Assembly: GCA_009838975.1 (NCBI GenBank)
Contig: VXQO01000108.1
Span: 1 to 48,003 of the forward strand
Length of the DNA stretch: 48,003 bases
Origin: Gemmatimonadota bacterium
Lineage (GTDB): Bacteria > Gemmatimonadota > Gemmatimonadetes > Longimicrobiales > Gaopeijiaceae
Direction of reading: 5' to 3'
In this document: positions 17,609-26,232 of the stretch, in pieces
How the letters are laid out: each line of letters opens with the position of its first letter
Numbering within the stretch: position 1 is the stretch's first letter
Notes under the pieces: generated by a model
Database searches by the model: none
The model's input: the letters and a program-made list of their open reading frames with translations, nothing else
What the model was told of the DNA's origin: nothing
Position numbers and translations under genes: made by a program

Positions 17609-18199
17609 CTAGTCCTCCTTGATCGCTCGCCGGACGCTCCTCAGCGCGGCGCTCATCTGGTTCGCCACCGTCTGCACCGAGATGTCCAGCACAGCCGCCG
17701 CCTCCGCGTGGCTCAGCCCGCGTTGGAAGACGAGCTGGAACACCTCGCGGCGGCGGTCCGGCAACGACGCGACGGCCGCTTCGAACGCATCCGCCAGCAC
17801 CTTCGCGTCCAGTTCCTCGGCAGGGGTGGCGGGCCGCGGCGCATCGACGAGCCGCTGGCGTTCCGCCCACCGCCGCCGCACCCCCTGCTTCCGCTTCTCG
17901 TCGATCACCAGGTGCCGCACGATCCTGTACAGGTAGGCGCGCGCGGATCCGCGGGGCCGCCAGCCCCGCCTCCGCTCCCACACCTGGATGAACGCTTCCT
18001 GCACGACGTCGCGGGCCAGCTCCACGTCGCCCAGCTGGCGCGCCGCATAGCGCACGAGCTCCTCCCAGCAGAGGCTCATGAGGCGACCGAGCGCACGTGA
18101 AGACCCGCCCTTGATCGCGGCCATGAGCCGGTCGAGCCGGTCGTCGCCCGTGGCGATCCGGGTGTCGTCGGTTTCTCGCATCAGTTGAAGGCTTCGCAT
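17609..18199 (-). CDS. ECF RNA polymerase sigma factor (FecI-like)
   Basis: A 196-residue extracytoplasmic-function sigma factor. Region 2 is visible as YAARQLGDVELARDVVQEAF with FIQVWERRRGW and YLYRIVRHLVIDEKRK; region 4 as LPDRRREVFQLVFQRGLSHA with VLDISVQTVANQMSAALR, a helix-turn-helix. It would direct transcription of its own receptor operon when the receptor is occupied. I use ATG 18199, which has GGAG five bases upstream; the longer frame begins with TTG at 18220. Its stop adjoins the FecR ATG with no gap. Confidence 0.9.
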   Translation of the reverse strand: MRSLQLMRETDDTRIATGDDRLDRLMAAIKGGSSRALGRLMSLCWEELVRYAARQLGDVELARDVVQEAFIQVWERRRGWRPRGSARAYLYRIVRHLVIDEKRKQGVRRRWAERQRLVDAPRPATPAEELDAKVLADAFEAAVASLPDRRREVFQLVFQRGLSHAEAAAVLDISVQTVANQMSAALRSVRRAIKED

Positions 18200-18345
18200 T
18201 TGGCTCCGCGTTCGGTCCAATCCAGACAGTTACGCAAAGAAAGCGGATGAGCGGCGGCGCACTACTATGGCCGCCCCGGACCGGGCAGCCTACGATGTCC
18301 GGACCCCCCGCCGCGTCCGTGAGTTCCCGAGCCGGAGACGACCGC

Positions 18346-20034
18346 ATGAAGACCGCTATAGGCAAAGCCCTGCCCGCCGCGCTCGCCGCCGGCGCCGTCC
18401 TCCTCGCCGCGGCCTGCACCGACGCCGATCCCCCCGTCGACACCTACCCCTTCGACATCCTCATCACCGACGCCCGCGTGATCGACGGAACCGGCGGGCC
18501 GCCCGCAGACGCGGACGTCGGAGTGCGCGGCGACCGCATCATGGCCGTGGGCGACCTATCCGGCCGCGAGGCCGCCCGCTCCATCGACGCCGCCGGCCGC
18601 GTGGTCGCCCCGGGCTTCGTCGACATGATGGGCCAGGCCAGCCTCGTCCTCATCACCGATCCGCCAAGCGCCGAGAGCAAGCTGCGCCAGGGCATCACCA
18701 CGTACCTCTCCGGCGAGGGAAGCTCGGCCGCGCCGCAGAGCGAGGCCACGCTGAGCAACCCGCCCGTGATCGACGGCGACACGCTGCGCTGGCGCCGCTA
18801 CTCCGAGTACTTCGCGATCATGGAGCGCTACGGCATCCCCATCAACGTGGTCCACGACGTCGGCCTGACCCAGGTGCGGCGCGTGGTGCTCGGCAACGAG
18901 GATATCGCGCCTACGCCCGAGCAGCTGGAGCAGATGAAGGCGTTGGTAAGAGAGGGGATGGAGGACGGCGCGGTCGGCGTGTCCACGTCCCTGATCTATC
19001 CGCCCGCGATCTACGCGTCGACGGAGGAATTGATCGCCCTGAGCGCGGTGGCCGGCGAGTACGGTGGCGTCTACTTCACGCACATGAGGAACGAGAGCCA
19101 CGCGGTCCTCGAAGCCATCCGCGAAGCGCTGACCATCGGCGAAGGCGCCGGCGTGCCCGTCCACATCTACCACCTCAAGGCGGCCGGCCAGCGCAACTGG
19201 CCCCTCATGGACGAGGCCCTCGCGCTCATCGACTCGGCCCGCACCGCCGGCATGGACGTCACGGCCGACATCTATCCCTACATCCGCAACGGCATCGGCC
19301 TCGGCTCGTTCCTGCACCCGCGCCACTACGCGCGCGGCACCGGGACCTTCCTGGCCACGCTCGGCGACCCCGACCTGCGGGCCCGGCTGCGCGAAGAGGT
19401 CGAGACCGACCCCGACTGGGAGAACTGGTATCAGCACGTCGGCATGGACTGGAACAACGTGCTGATCGTCTCGGCGCCCGCTTCCGTCGACCCCGGTGTC
19501 GTCAACCGCTCCGTCGCGGAAGCGGCCGAGGTCCTCGGCACCGACCCGTGGAACGCCTTCTTCGACCTCGTCCAGGCGGGCGGCGTCAGCGTGAACCCGC
19601 TCAGCATGAACGAGGAGCAGAAGTGGGCCGCGTTCAGGGCGCCCTTCGTGATGATCGACACCGACGCCTCACCGGTGAACCCGGCCTCGGTGTCGAGCAC
19701 GCACCCCCGCGCCTTCGGGGCATTCCCCCGCGTGATCGCAAAGTACGTGATGGAGGACGGCGTGATCACCCTGGAGGAGGCCGTGCGCAGAATGACTTCG
19801 CTGGCCGCGCGCCGCCTGGGGATGCAAGATCGTGGCACTGTCGAGGCAGGGATGGCCGCCGACCTGGTGGTCTTCGACCCGGGACGCCTGCGGGATCGCG
19901 CCGAATTCGGTGCGAACGCGACGCTGCAATCCGAGGGTGTGGACTACCTCTTCGTGAATGGCGAACTGGTCATCGACGACGGCGAACTGACGGATGCGAA
20001 GCCGGGGAGGCTGCTGAGGCGAACGGACCGGTAG
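18346..20034 (+). CDS. Lipoprotein amidohydrolase, N-acyl-D-amino-acid deacylase-like, altered metal site
   Basis: A 562-residue amidohydrolase-superfamily protein with a lipobox leader (LLAAACTD, Cys24), so it is probably anchored in a membrane facing the periplasm. Family motifs are FDILITDARVIDGTGGPP, GVSTSLIYPPAIYASTEELI, YFTHMRNES, HIYHLKAAG and the C-terminal GTVEAGMAADLVVFDPG, which fit the D-aminoacylase group. The strand-1 HxH metal motif is replaced: residues 93-97 read DMMGQ where D-aminoacylase has DVHTH-type sequence, and the metal-binding cysteine of GNCG appears as GEGS. Aspartate in MIDTDAS and the later histidines remain. It may be a subfamily with a single metal, or inactive. 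ATG 18346 has GGAG upstream. Divergent from the sigma operon. Confidence 0.82.
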   Translation: MKTAIGKALPAALAAGAVLLAAACTDADPPVDTYPFDILITDARVIDGTGGPPADADVGVRGDRIMAVGDLSGREAARSIDAAGRVVAPGFVDMMGQASLVLITDPPSAESKLRQGITTYLSGEGSSAAPQSEATLSNPPVIDGDTLRWRRYSEYFAIMERYGIPINVVHDVGLTQVRRVVLGNEDIAPTPEQLEQMKALVREGMEDGAVGVSTSLIYPPAIYASTEELIALSAVAGEYGGVYFTHMRNESHAVLEAIREALTIGEGAGVPVHIYHLKAAGQRNWPLMDEALALIDSARTAGMDVTADIYPYIRNGIGLGSFLHPRHYARGTGTFLATLGDPDLRARLREEVETDPDWENWYQHVGMDWNNVLIVSAPASVDPGVVNRSVAEAAEVLGTDPWNAFFDLVQAGGVSVNPLSMNEEQKWAAFRAPFVMIDTDASPVNPASVSSTHPRAFGAFPRVIAKYVMEDGVITLEEAVRRMTSLAARRLGMQDRGTVEAGMAADLVVFDPGRLRDRAEFGANATLQSEGVDYLFVNGELVIDDGELTDAKPGRLLRRTDR

Positions 20035-20056
20035 TGCACGGATAGGACCGACCTGA

Positions 20057-20278
20057 CTAAAGCTCCCGAACTCGGGCGATGAACTCCGCGGCCGTCGCGC
20101 ACTCGATGATGGCCAGCGCGATCCCTCGAGTCCGATCCGAATCCGACGGCCCGGTCAGCACGCGGGACAGTTCCGCAACCGCTTCTGGACCGAACTTCTG
20201 GAGCACCAACTGGCGCAGGAGCAACCGGCGGCCTTCGCGACGGTTTTCGGCGAGCCAGGTCTCTTCGTGTCGGATCAT
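20057..20278 (-). CDS. Possible surviving intragenic small protein of the Rpn remnant
   Basis: In-frame ATG at 20278 (MIRHEETWLAEN) is preceded by GGGGGGAGGAAAACG, a strong Shine-Dalgarno match with 6-nt spacing. The product would be 73 residues, ending in ARVREL. It corresponds to the internal start at 5250 of the intact copy. If translated it could still neutralise the intact nuclease. Expression is inference. Confidence 0.45.
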   Translation of the reverse strand: MIRHEETWLAENRREGRRLLLRQLVLQKFGPEAVAELSRVLTGPSDSDRTRGIALAIIECATAAEFIARVREL

Positions 20279-20674
20279 CGTTTTCCTCCCCCCGGGCAGT
20301 AGGCGTGCACCGGGTTCAGCTGCCGGGATCGGCAACCAGGAATCTGTCTGCTGTCTCAGTGCGTCGAACCCGCGAACAATGCTGCTGTCGCCGGACCCGC
20401 GGGCCTTCCGCCAGAGTTCGACCAGCCGGACCGCGTCTTCGGCCCAGCGGGCGCTTTCCCACTCGGCCAGCACTGCGAACCAGTTGCCGGGGGGCAGATT
20501 CGAGAACTCCGGCGCCTTCAGGTCGGCCAGAATATATCCGTTGTAGATGACGATCGGTATCACGATCGGCGGCGCCCCCTCGGGCCCGGTGTCCTCCGTG
20601 ACATCCGCTTCGCTCAGGATCAGGTTGACGTATTCGTAGACTCGAAAGGCCATGTTGTTCACCGGCCTGGACAA
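20057..20674 (-). pseudogene. Remnant of a second Rpn-family nuclease gene, catalytic core deleted
   Basis: Aligns by eye with the Rpn protein at 4503-5531 but starts within it: NNMAFRVYEYVNLIL matches SNMALRVREYVGLML, so the family N-terminus, the catalytic Asp and the E-x-Q motif are all missing. A second deletion joins PIVIYNG directly to YILADLKA, removing about 34 residues. The rest (WESARWAEDA, SSIVRGFDALRQQ, MIRHEETWLAENRREGRR, FGPEAVAELS) is intact and open to the stop. There is no ATG at the 5' end, only TTG at 20674, and the reading frame reaches a stop within the adjacent repeat. The loss of the nuclease with retention of an open C-terminal half fits decay of a toxin-antitoxin gene from the toxin side. 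Confidence 0.8.
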
Positions 20675-20697
20675 CAGTGAGGCTTTGAGGTGACGAT

Positions 20698-20736
20698 AAG
20701 TAATGTCTACATGACATTATGTAATGTTGATATTAC
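20698..20736 (+). repeat. AT-rich palindromic repeat, copy 2
   Basis: AAGTAATGT, CTACA and then CATGACATTATGTAATG (20710-20726), the last being the copy 1 palindrome with one change in the right arm. It is followed by a second inverted repeat GTAAT...ATTAC (20721-20736). It lies directly upstream of the Rpn remnant. Confidence 0.75.
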
Positions 20737-20781
20737 ACACGCGCTGGACCAACCCCTCCGTCGAAGCCGGCGGACGCAGCC

Positions 20782-22140
20782 CTATCCGTCCGCCCTGCCG
20801 TACCGCCAAATCCAATACGCCACCACCCCCGCCCCGATCACGCCGAAGCTGAACAGCGTCGACCCCGGCGCCCCGACCAGGGCGTTCGCCAGCATCGCGA
20901 AGGACGCCAGCAGGAACACGCCCGGCACCCACGGATAGCCAAGCACGCGGTACGGTCTGGGGTGGTCGGGCCGCGTGTGCCGCAGCCGGAAGACCCCCCA
21001 CACGGCCAGGATGTAGAACGGCCAGAGCCCCAGGATGAACGTCTGCACGAGTTCGGAGAAGGTCCTGAGCGACACGTACCCGACGCCCAGGATCGTGACC
21101 AGGGCGATCGCCACGGCGGGCGTGCCCCAGGTGGGGTGGATGCGTCCGACGCGCCGGAGGAAGAGGCCGTCCTCGGCGAGGGCGTAGAAGACTCGCGGGC
21201 CGCCGAGCAGCGTGGCGTTCAGGGCGCCGAAGGTGGAGACGACGACCAGTCCCGCCACGATCGAGGCCCCGGCCGGGCCGAAGATGCGGGTGGCCGCGTC
21301 CGACGCGACGTGTTCGGAGACCGCCATCTCCCCGACCGGGATGACCCACAGGTAGGCGGCGTTCACCAGCAGGTAGACCGCGGCGACGACCAGCGAGCCG
21401 CCGATCAGCGCGCGCGGGAGGTTGCGCTCGGGGTCCTTGACCTCGCCGGCCGCGTAGAGCAGTTCGCCCCAGCCGTCGTAGGCCCACAGCACGGCGATGA
21501 GGGCGATCCCTGCCCCGGTCCACGAAGCCGGCGCGAACCGCGGAGCCGCAGCCAGCGCTCCGGCGCCGCCGTCCCCGAAGACGAAGATCGCGACCGAGAG
21601 GCCGACGATGGCCAGCACCTTCGCCCATGTGCTCACGTTCTGGACGGCGGCGCTCCACCGGACCGAGCGGGCATTGGTGGCCCCGAGCACGACGATGGCC
21701 GCCGCGGCGACCACACGCACGCCGGTCCCCGACAGCGGGACCAGCGTGTCGACGTAGGCCGCGAAGATGAGCGCGATGCCGCCGATCACCGCGGGCTGGA
21801 TGAGGAGCAGCCGCGTCCATCCGAAGACGAACGCGGGCATCGGGCCCCACGCTTCGCGCAGGTAGACGTAGACACCGCCGGCCCGCGGGAACATGGCAGC
21901 CAGTTCCGACATGCTGAGTGCGGCGCAGAGGGTGATCGCCGAGCCCGCAAGCCAGAGGAGCGCGATCGCGCCCACCGTGCCCGCCTCCGCGGCGATCTCC
22001 GCAGGCACACCGAAAATGCCGCTTCCTATGATCGCACCAACCAGGATGGCGCCTGCACTCCAGACCTCTAACTCCCTCCTCAGTCCACCGGAGTTTGCGG
22101 GTGGCGCTTCACCGTCTGCGCCACCGACGACGCCGGTCAC
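20782..22140 (-). CDS. APC-superfamily amino acid permease
   Basis: A 452-residue inner-membrane transporter with about twelve hydrophobic helices. The N-terminal motif GAIIGSGIFGVPAEIA is the substrate-binding G(S/T)G signature of APC amino acid permeases; MFPRAGGVYVYLREAWG and the later WAYDGWGELLYAAGEVKDPE are also typical, the latter close to LAT-type permeases. GTG 22140 overlaps the stop of the upstream amidinotransferase-like gene (GTGA), making it the last of five genes in this operon. It could import or exchange the amino acid used or made by that enzyme. The exact substrate is not readable from sequence. Confidence 0.88.
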   Translation of the reverse strand: MTGVVGGADGEAPPANSGGLRRELEVWSAGAILVGAIIGSGIFGVPAEIAAEAGTVGAIALLWLAGSAITLCAALSMSELAAMFPRAGGVYVYLREAWGPMPAFVFGWTRLLLIQPAVIGGIALIFAAYVDTLVPLSGTGVRVVAAAAIVVLGATNARSVRWSAAVQNVSTWAKVLAIVGLSVAIFVFGDGGAGALAAAPRFAPASWTGAGIALIAVLWAYDGWGELLYAAGEVKDPERNLPRALIGGSLVVAAVYLLVNAAYLWVIPVGEMAVSEHVASDAATRIFGPAGASIVAGLVVVSTFGALNATLLGGPRVFYALAEDGLFLRRVGRIHPTWGTPAVAIALVTILGVGYVSLRTFSELVQTFILGLWPFYILAVWGVFRLRHTRPDHPRPYRVLGYPWVPGVFLLASFAMLANALVGAPGSTLFSFGVIGAGVVAYWIWRYGRADG

Positions 22141-23108
22141 GCGCCGGCAACCCGGTCCCGGGTCACGACCCCGCTGAGGCAGCCGATTCCGCCTGCGCAC
22201 TTGTGGAGTTCGCCGAGTTCGACGGTGACGCACTCCACGCCGGCCGTCTCGTAGGCGGCGCGGGTCTGCGGGCAGCGCTCGGGCATGAGGACGCGGCGTG
22301 GGCCGAGGGTCACGATGTTGTGGCCGAAGTCGCTCACCATCTCGCCGTCGTCCGGGAAGAAGCGGACCTGGTAGCCGTGGGCGCGGAGCAGTTCGAGGGC
22401 GGTCCAGGGGATGCGGCCGGCGCGTGCGAAGGCCAGGTCGCGGCCGGGGAAGCGGACTTCGCCCATGAGATGCATGGAGGTGTGGGGGAGGTCGACCACG
22501 TGCGTTTCCACCCCGATCTCGGCGAGGGTTGCGGCCACCTGCGCGGCGCCCTCCGTGTTGGTGCGGAGTCCGCGGCCGATCATCGCAACCTCCGGGGCCA
22601 GCCAGCAGAGGTCGGCGCCTTCGAAGGTGCCGTGGCCTCCGACGCTGCGGAGGATCGGCACGCCGCGGTCGGCAAGGCGGCGGGCGACCCAGCGCTCTTC
22701 GCCGGCGCGCACGGTCGATGCCGGGCGGCCCACGACGGCGCCGGAGGGGGTCATCACGAAGAGGTCGGCGCAGAACATCTGGTTGGGACGCGGCTCGCCC
22801 GGGTCGACATACACGACCTCGACTCCGTTGGCGCGGTAGGCATCGGCCAGGGCATCGTGCTGCGCGGTTGCGAGCGCGGGGTCCGGTGTTTCCAGCAGCA
22901 GGTGCTCGTCGGGGTCGGCGAGGCCGAAGAGTTCCGGGCCAGGGCGGTGCAGGATTACCGTCCGCAGGGGGGCGTATTCGCTGTCGATTCCGCAACGTGC
23001 CCAGACGGAGCCGATCTCGTCGGCCAGGGAGGCGTGGCGGGCGGACCAGTTGGGACCACCGTAGGCGGCGGCTCCGGCGTCGGGGTGCGGGGCGCCCGCG
23101 TCGCTCAT
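22137..23108 (-). CDS. Amidinotransferase/DDAH-type guanidino-group hydrolase
   Basis: A 323-residue member of the guanidino-group-modifying superfamily (arginine deiminase, dimethylarginine dimethylaminohydrolase, amidinotransferases). Signs are YAPLRTVILHRPGPEL at the N-terminus, NQMFCADLFVMTPSGAVVG, GGHGTFEGADLCWL with MIGRGLRTN (the N-terminal half of the active site), an internal DLPHTSMHLMGEVRF with candidate catalytic His, and a C-terminal Cys310 in GGIGCLSG in the place of the catalytic cysteine. Such enzymes split or transfer the guanidino group of arginine, methylarginines or agmatine-like compounds. ATG 23108 overlaps the NCS2 permease stop by 4 nt. DDAH versus arginine deiminase versus amidinotransferase is not settled. 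Confidence 0.8.
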   Translation of the reverse strand: MSDAGAPHPDAGAAAYGGPNWSARHASLADEIGSVWARCGIDSEYAPLRTVILHRPGPELFGLADPDEHLLLETPDPALATAQHDALADAYRANGVEVVYVDPGEPRPNQMFCADLFVMTPSGAVVGRPASTVRAGEERWVARRLADRGVPILRSVGGHGTFEGADLCWLAPEVAMIGRGLRTNTEGAAQVAATLAEIGVETHVVDLPHTSMHLMGEVRFPGRDLAFARAGRIPWTALELLRAHGYQVRFFPDDGEMVSDFGHNIVTLGPRRVLMPERCPQTRAAYETAGVECVTVELGELHKCAGGIGCLSGVVTRDRVAGA

Positions 23109-24850
23109 GCGGCTCCGACCGGGTCCACCCGGACGGTCACGATATCCGTATCGTGGTACTTCTGGTGCCGCACCGAGGTGGCGATGTGCCGCAGGAGACG
23201 GATCGAGAAGTCCTGTTCGACGGGCACCTCGGTCGCGCTTCCGCCGATGAAGGCCATGCGATCTTCTATGTTGCCCTCCCCAGCGGCCGCAAGGAACTCG
23301 AGTTCGGCACCGCCCCCCTCGGCCCGGGCCGTCACCCGCAGGCGTCGCGTCCCCAGGGTGTCGTCCTCGGTCATCTCGTTGAGGAGGACCAGGAGCGTTT
23401 CCTCCGCGGCGAGGCTCATCCGGTGGACCAGGTCCTCACTCAGGCCCGAGCGTGCCCCGAATGTCTCCATGAACCCCTGGATCTTCGGCTGCGCCTCGAC
23501 GTTCAGAGTGGTCTCGATGCGGCGGCGTCTGGGCCCCGACAGCTCCATGAACGCCGACAACAGGATCGCGGTCAGCCCGCCGGAGGTCATTCCGTTCTCC
23601 AGCAGCTGGCCGGCCCAGCTGAAGTACTCCGAGGGGATCTGGCCGCTCTGGAAACCCGCCCCGATCCAGAACGAGACGCCGATGATCGTGGCCTTCCGGT
23701 AGTCGATGCCGTCCTGGGTGACCATCTCCAGGCCGAGCACGAAGAGGATCGCGATCAACACGACGATGTAGGCGCCGACCACCGGGTTGGGGATGGCAAG
23801 CAGTACCGCGGTCGCCTTGGGGAAGAAGGCGAGCGCGATGAAGATCACACCGATGCAGACGCCCACCCGACGGGCGGCGACTCCCGTGATCTCGACGATC
23901 GAGACGCTGTTCGAGTAGGTCGTGTTGGGGACGGTGGCGAGAAGCCCCGAGAGCAGGTTCCCCACTCCGTCGGCCGCCACCGCGCCCTGCACCGCGCGGA
24001 AGTCGGTGGCCCGGCGCTTCCGCCAGGACACCCGCTGGATGGCCATCCCGTCGCCGATGGTCTCGATGGCGCCGACGAGCGTGACGAAGATGAAGGCCGG
24101 CAACATCGCCCAGAACGCGGGGCTCAGGCTCAGGTCGAACCCGGGCCACCCGGCCGCCGGCACCCCGAACCACTGTGCTTCGGCCACGATGCCCATGTCG
24201 TAGATCCCGTATCCGGCCGCGACCAGACAGCCTCCGACGGCTCCGATCACCGAGCCCCACAGCCGCAGGGCTCCCCTCGCCCGCAGCACGATCACGATGG
24301 TAATCACGATGGTCGCCAGCGCGGTCAACGGGGCTGCCGCGGGGTCGGCGCCCTCGGGCGCCAGGAAGAGCAGGTCGAAGCCGATCGGCATCACCGTGAC
24401 CGCGATCAGCATGATGACCGTGCCCGCCACGGTGGGCGTGATGACGCGCCTGAGCAGCGACAGCCGTGACGCGATCAGGAACTGGAAGAGCGACGACGCC
24501 ACGATGAGTGTGGCCAGGAGCGCGGGGCCGCCCCGTTCGAGTGCCGCCACGGACACCGCAATGAAGACCCCGGACGTCCCCATGAGCAGGATGTACCCTG
24601 CCCCGATGCGTCCGCCGATCCGTTTCGCCTGGATCAGCGTCGAGATCCCGCACACGATCAGGACCGCGAACGCCGCCCACGTCAGGTAGGTCTCGCTGCC
24701 GCCCCCGGCGCGGACCACGATCGCCACCGTGATGACGATCCCGGCGATGTTGAGCAGGACGTACTGGAAGGCAAGCCCGAACGATACCGGGTATGCGGGG
24801 GACTCATCGGCCTGGAAACGAAGGTCCTGGCGAGTGTCGCGAGCGGTCAT
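23105..24850 (-). CDS. NCS2-type permease fused to a C-terminal GHKL/HATPase-like domain, copy B
   Basis: A 581-residue protein. Residues about 20-430 are a solute-carrier-23-like nucleobase transporter (FQYVLLNIAGIVITVAIVV, VGAIETIGDGMAIQ, ATVPNTTYSNSVSIVEITG, SFWIGAGFQSGQIP). The NAT signature is altered: the usual QNxG appears as SNSV. Residues about 440-581 are cytosolic and look like an anti-sigma/RsbW-type GHKL domain: HRMSLAAEETLLVLLNE as a helix with the N-box position, then a hydrophobic strand and DFSIRLLRHIATSVRHQKYH leading to a final TVRVDP strand. A clear G1 box is not visible, so ATP binding is doubtful. ATG 24850 overlaps the aminotransferase stop by 4 nt. Substrate unknown; xanthine or uracil is only the family default. 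Confidence 0.85.
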   Translation of the reverse strand: MTARDTRQDLRFQADESPAYPVSFGLAFQYVLLNIAGIVITVAIVVRAGGGSETYLTWAAFAVLIVCGISTLIQAKRIGGRIGAGYILLMGTSGVFIAVSVAALERGGPALLATLIVASSLFQFLIASRLSLLRRVITPTVAGTVIMLIAVTVMPIGFDLLFLAPEGADPAAAPLTALATIVITIVIVLRARGALRLWGSVIGAVGGCLVAAGYGIYDMGIVAEAQWFGVPAAGWPGFDLSLSPAFWAMLPAFIFVTLVGAIETIGDGMAIQRVSWRKRRATDFRAVQGAVAADGVGNLLSGLLATVPNTTYSNSVSIVEITGVAARRVGVCIGVIFIALAFFPKATAVLLAIPNPVVGAYIVVLIAILFVLGLEMVTQDGIDYRKATIIGVSFWIGAGFQSGQIPSEYFSWAGQLLENGMTSGGLTAILLSAFMELSGPRRRRIETTLNVEAQPKIQGFMETFGARSGLSEDLVHRMSLAAEETLLVLLNEMTEDDTLGTRRLRVTARAEGGGAELEFLAAAGEGNIEDRMAFIGGSATEVPVEQDFSIRLLRHIATSVRHQKYHDTDIVTVRVDPVGAA

Positions 24851-26166
24851 GGCGTCGGTCGGCCCTCGATCGTGGCCGCGTGCCGCACGAGGAAGGACTC
24901 GAACTCGGCAATCAGCCGGTCGCAGTCCTCGTCGTCGTGGGCGAGGGAAACCGAGATGAAGCCGCGGCGGGCGATCCAGTTCCCTGCGAGCAGCATCTCG
25001 AGGTGGAAGAGATCGCGCGCGGCCTGCGACGTCGCGGCCAGGTCGGCGTGACGGCGGATCGGCGCGCGCTGGAAGTGCACGTTCATGATCGACCCCCGGC
25101 CGGTCACCTGCGCGGGCGCGTCGAGCCGGGCCGCGACGGCGTTCAGCGCGTCACGCAGCGCGTCGCCGCGGCGGTTGAGGCCGCGCACCGCCGCGGGTGT
25201 GAGCACGTCGCGCAGCCCGGCGAGGCCCGCGGCCATCGTGAGAACGTTGTTGTTGTGCGTGCCCGCGTGGCTGAAGTGATCCGGGCGGCGCGGGTCGAAC
25301 CGGTCCATGAGGTCCGCTCGGCCGCCGAACGCCCCAAAGGCGGCGCCGCCCCCCAGGTGCTTGCCGAAGGTCGTTAGGTCGGCGTGGATGCCCAGCACCT
25401 GCTGCAGTCCGCCGGGCGCAAGGCGCGACGTCTGCACCTCGTCAAAGACGAGCAACGCGCCACTCCGCTCGGTCGCGTCCCGGAGCGCGCCCAGAAACGC
25501 GTGTGTCCCGGGGACGCACCCGCCGCCTCCGAGCATGGGCTCGACGAGCACGCACGCGATTTCGCCGGCGAGCTGGTCTATCAGCCGCGCCGACTCCACG
25601 TCGTTGTAGTGGCAGACGATCCACGGGAACGGAAGGTTGAGTCGCCGGTCCGCGCCCGTGAAGCTCAAAGGCCCGCCGTGGTATGCGCCATCGAACACGA
25701 GCACGCCGTCGCGTCCGGTGACGGCACGCGCGAGGCTCGCCGCCATCAGGTTCGCCTCCGTCCCCGAGTTCGTGAACCTCACGCGTTCGACTGAAGGAAA
25801 GCGCTCGCAGATGAGCTCCGCGAACTGCTGCTGGTTCGGGGTGGGGCCGCCGAGCGTGAGGCCGTTCCTCGCGGCCGTGGTGATCGCAGCCTGGATGAGC
25901 GGGTTCGAGTGCCCGTAGAGGCCCGCCGTATGGTCGTTCAGGAAGTCGACGTACTCGTGCCCGTCGAGGTCGTGGAGCCGGGCGCCCTCGCCCCGCACGA
26001 TCGTCACCGGGAAGGGCGCGTAGTGGTTTACCGTGCGGGTGTCGGCCCCGGGCAGAAAACCCGTCGACCGCTCGAAGCTGGCCTGGCTCAGCGGATTCGC
26101 CGCGGTGTACCGGGCAGCCGCCTCGGCTGCGAGGTCCTCCAGGGTTGGCGCCATTACCGGAGTCAT
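24847..26166 (-). CDS. Class III PLP aminotransferase, glutamate-1-semialdehyde aminomutase-like
   Basis: A 439-residue PLP enzyme of the class III (subgroup II) aminotransferases. Seen are TNSGTEANLMAASLARA, the DGAYHG segment, FDEVQTSRLAPGG, and the PLP lysine Lys269 in TTFGKHLGGG. It resembles glutamate-1-semialdehyde 2,1-aminomutase but the operon (two permeases, a guanidino enzyme, an amino acid permease) points to catabolism rather than haem synthesis. AGXT2, a class III enzyme of animals, transaminates methylarginines, so a guanidino amino acid is a possible substrate here. The start at ATG 26166 is chosen over TTG 26202; another ATG lies at 26154. It is 66 bp after the upstream permease stop and overlaps the downstream permease by 4 nt. 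Confidence 0.83.
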   Translation of the reverse strand: MTPVMAPTLEDLAAEAAARYTAANPLSQASFERSTGFLPGADTRTVNHYAPFPVTIVRGEGARLHDLDGHEYVDFLNDHTAGLYGHSNPLIQAAITTAARNGLTLGGPTPNQQQFAELICERFPSVERVRFTNSGTEANLMAASLARAVTGRDGVLVFDGAYHGGPLSFTGADRRLNLPFPWIVCHYNDVESARLIDQLAGEIACVLVEPMLGGGGCVPGTHAFLGALRDATERSGALLVFDEVQTSRLAPGGLQQVLGIHADLTTFGKHLGGGAAFGAFGGRADLMDRFDPRRPDHFSHAGTHNNNVLTMAAGLAGLRDVLTPAAVRGLNRRGDALRDALNAVAARLDAPAQVTGRGSIMNVHFQRAPIRRHADLAATSQAARDLFHLEMLLAGNWIARRGFISVSLAHDDEDCDRLIAEFESFLVRHAATIEGRPTP

Positions 26167-26232
26167 GGTGGGATAATCGGTGCCGAACGGCGCGCATCGC
26201 AACCCGGGGACATGGCGCCCGGGTCCCGGCGG

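Noticed and set aside
16599-18443. Upstream extension of the TonB receptor frame through FecR and sigma genes
   Set aside because: Those bases encode FecR and the sigma factor in another frame, and GTG 16598 overlaps the FecR stop.
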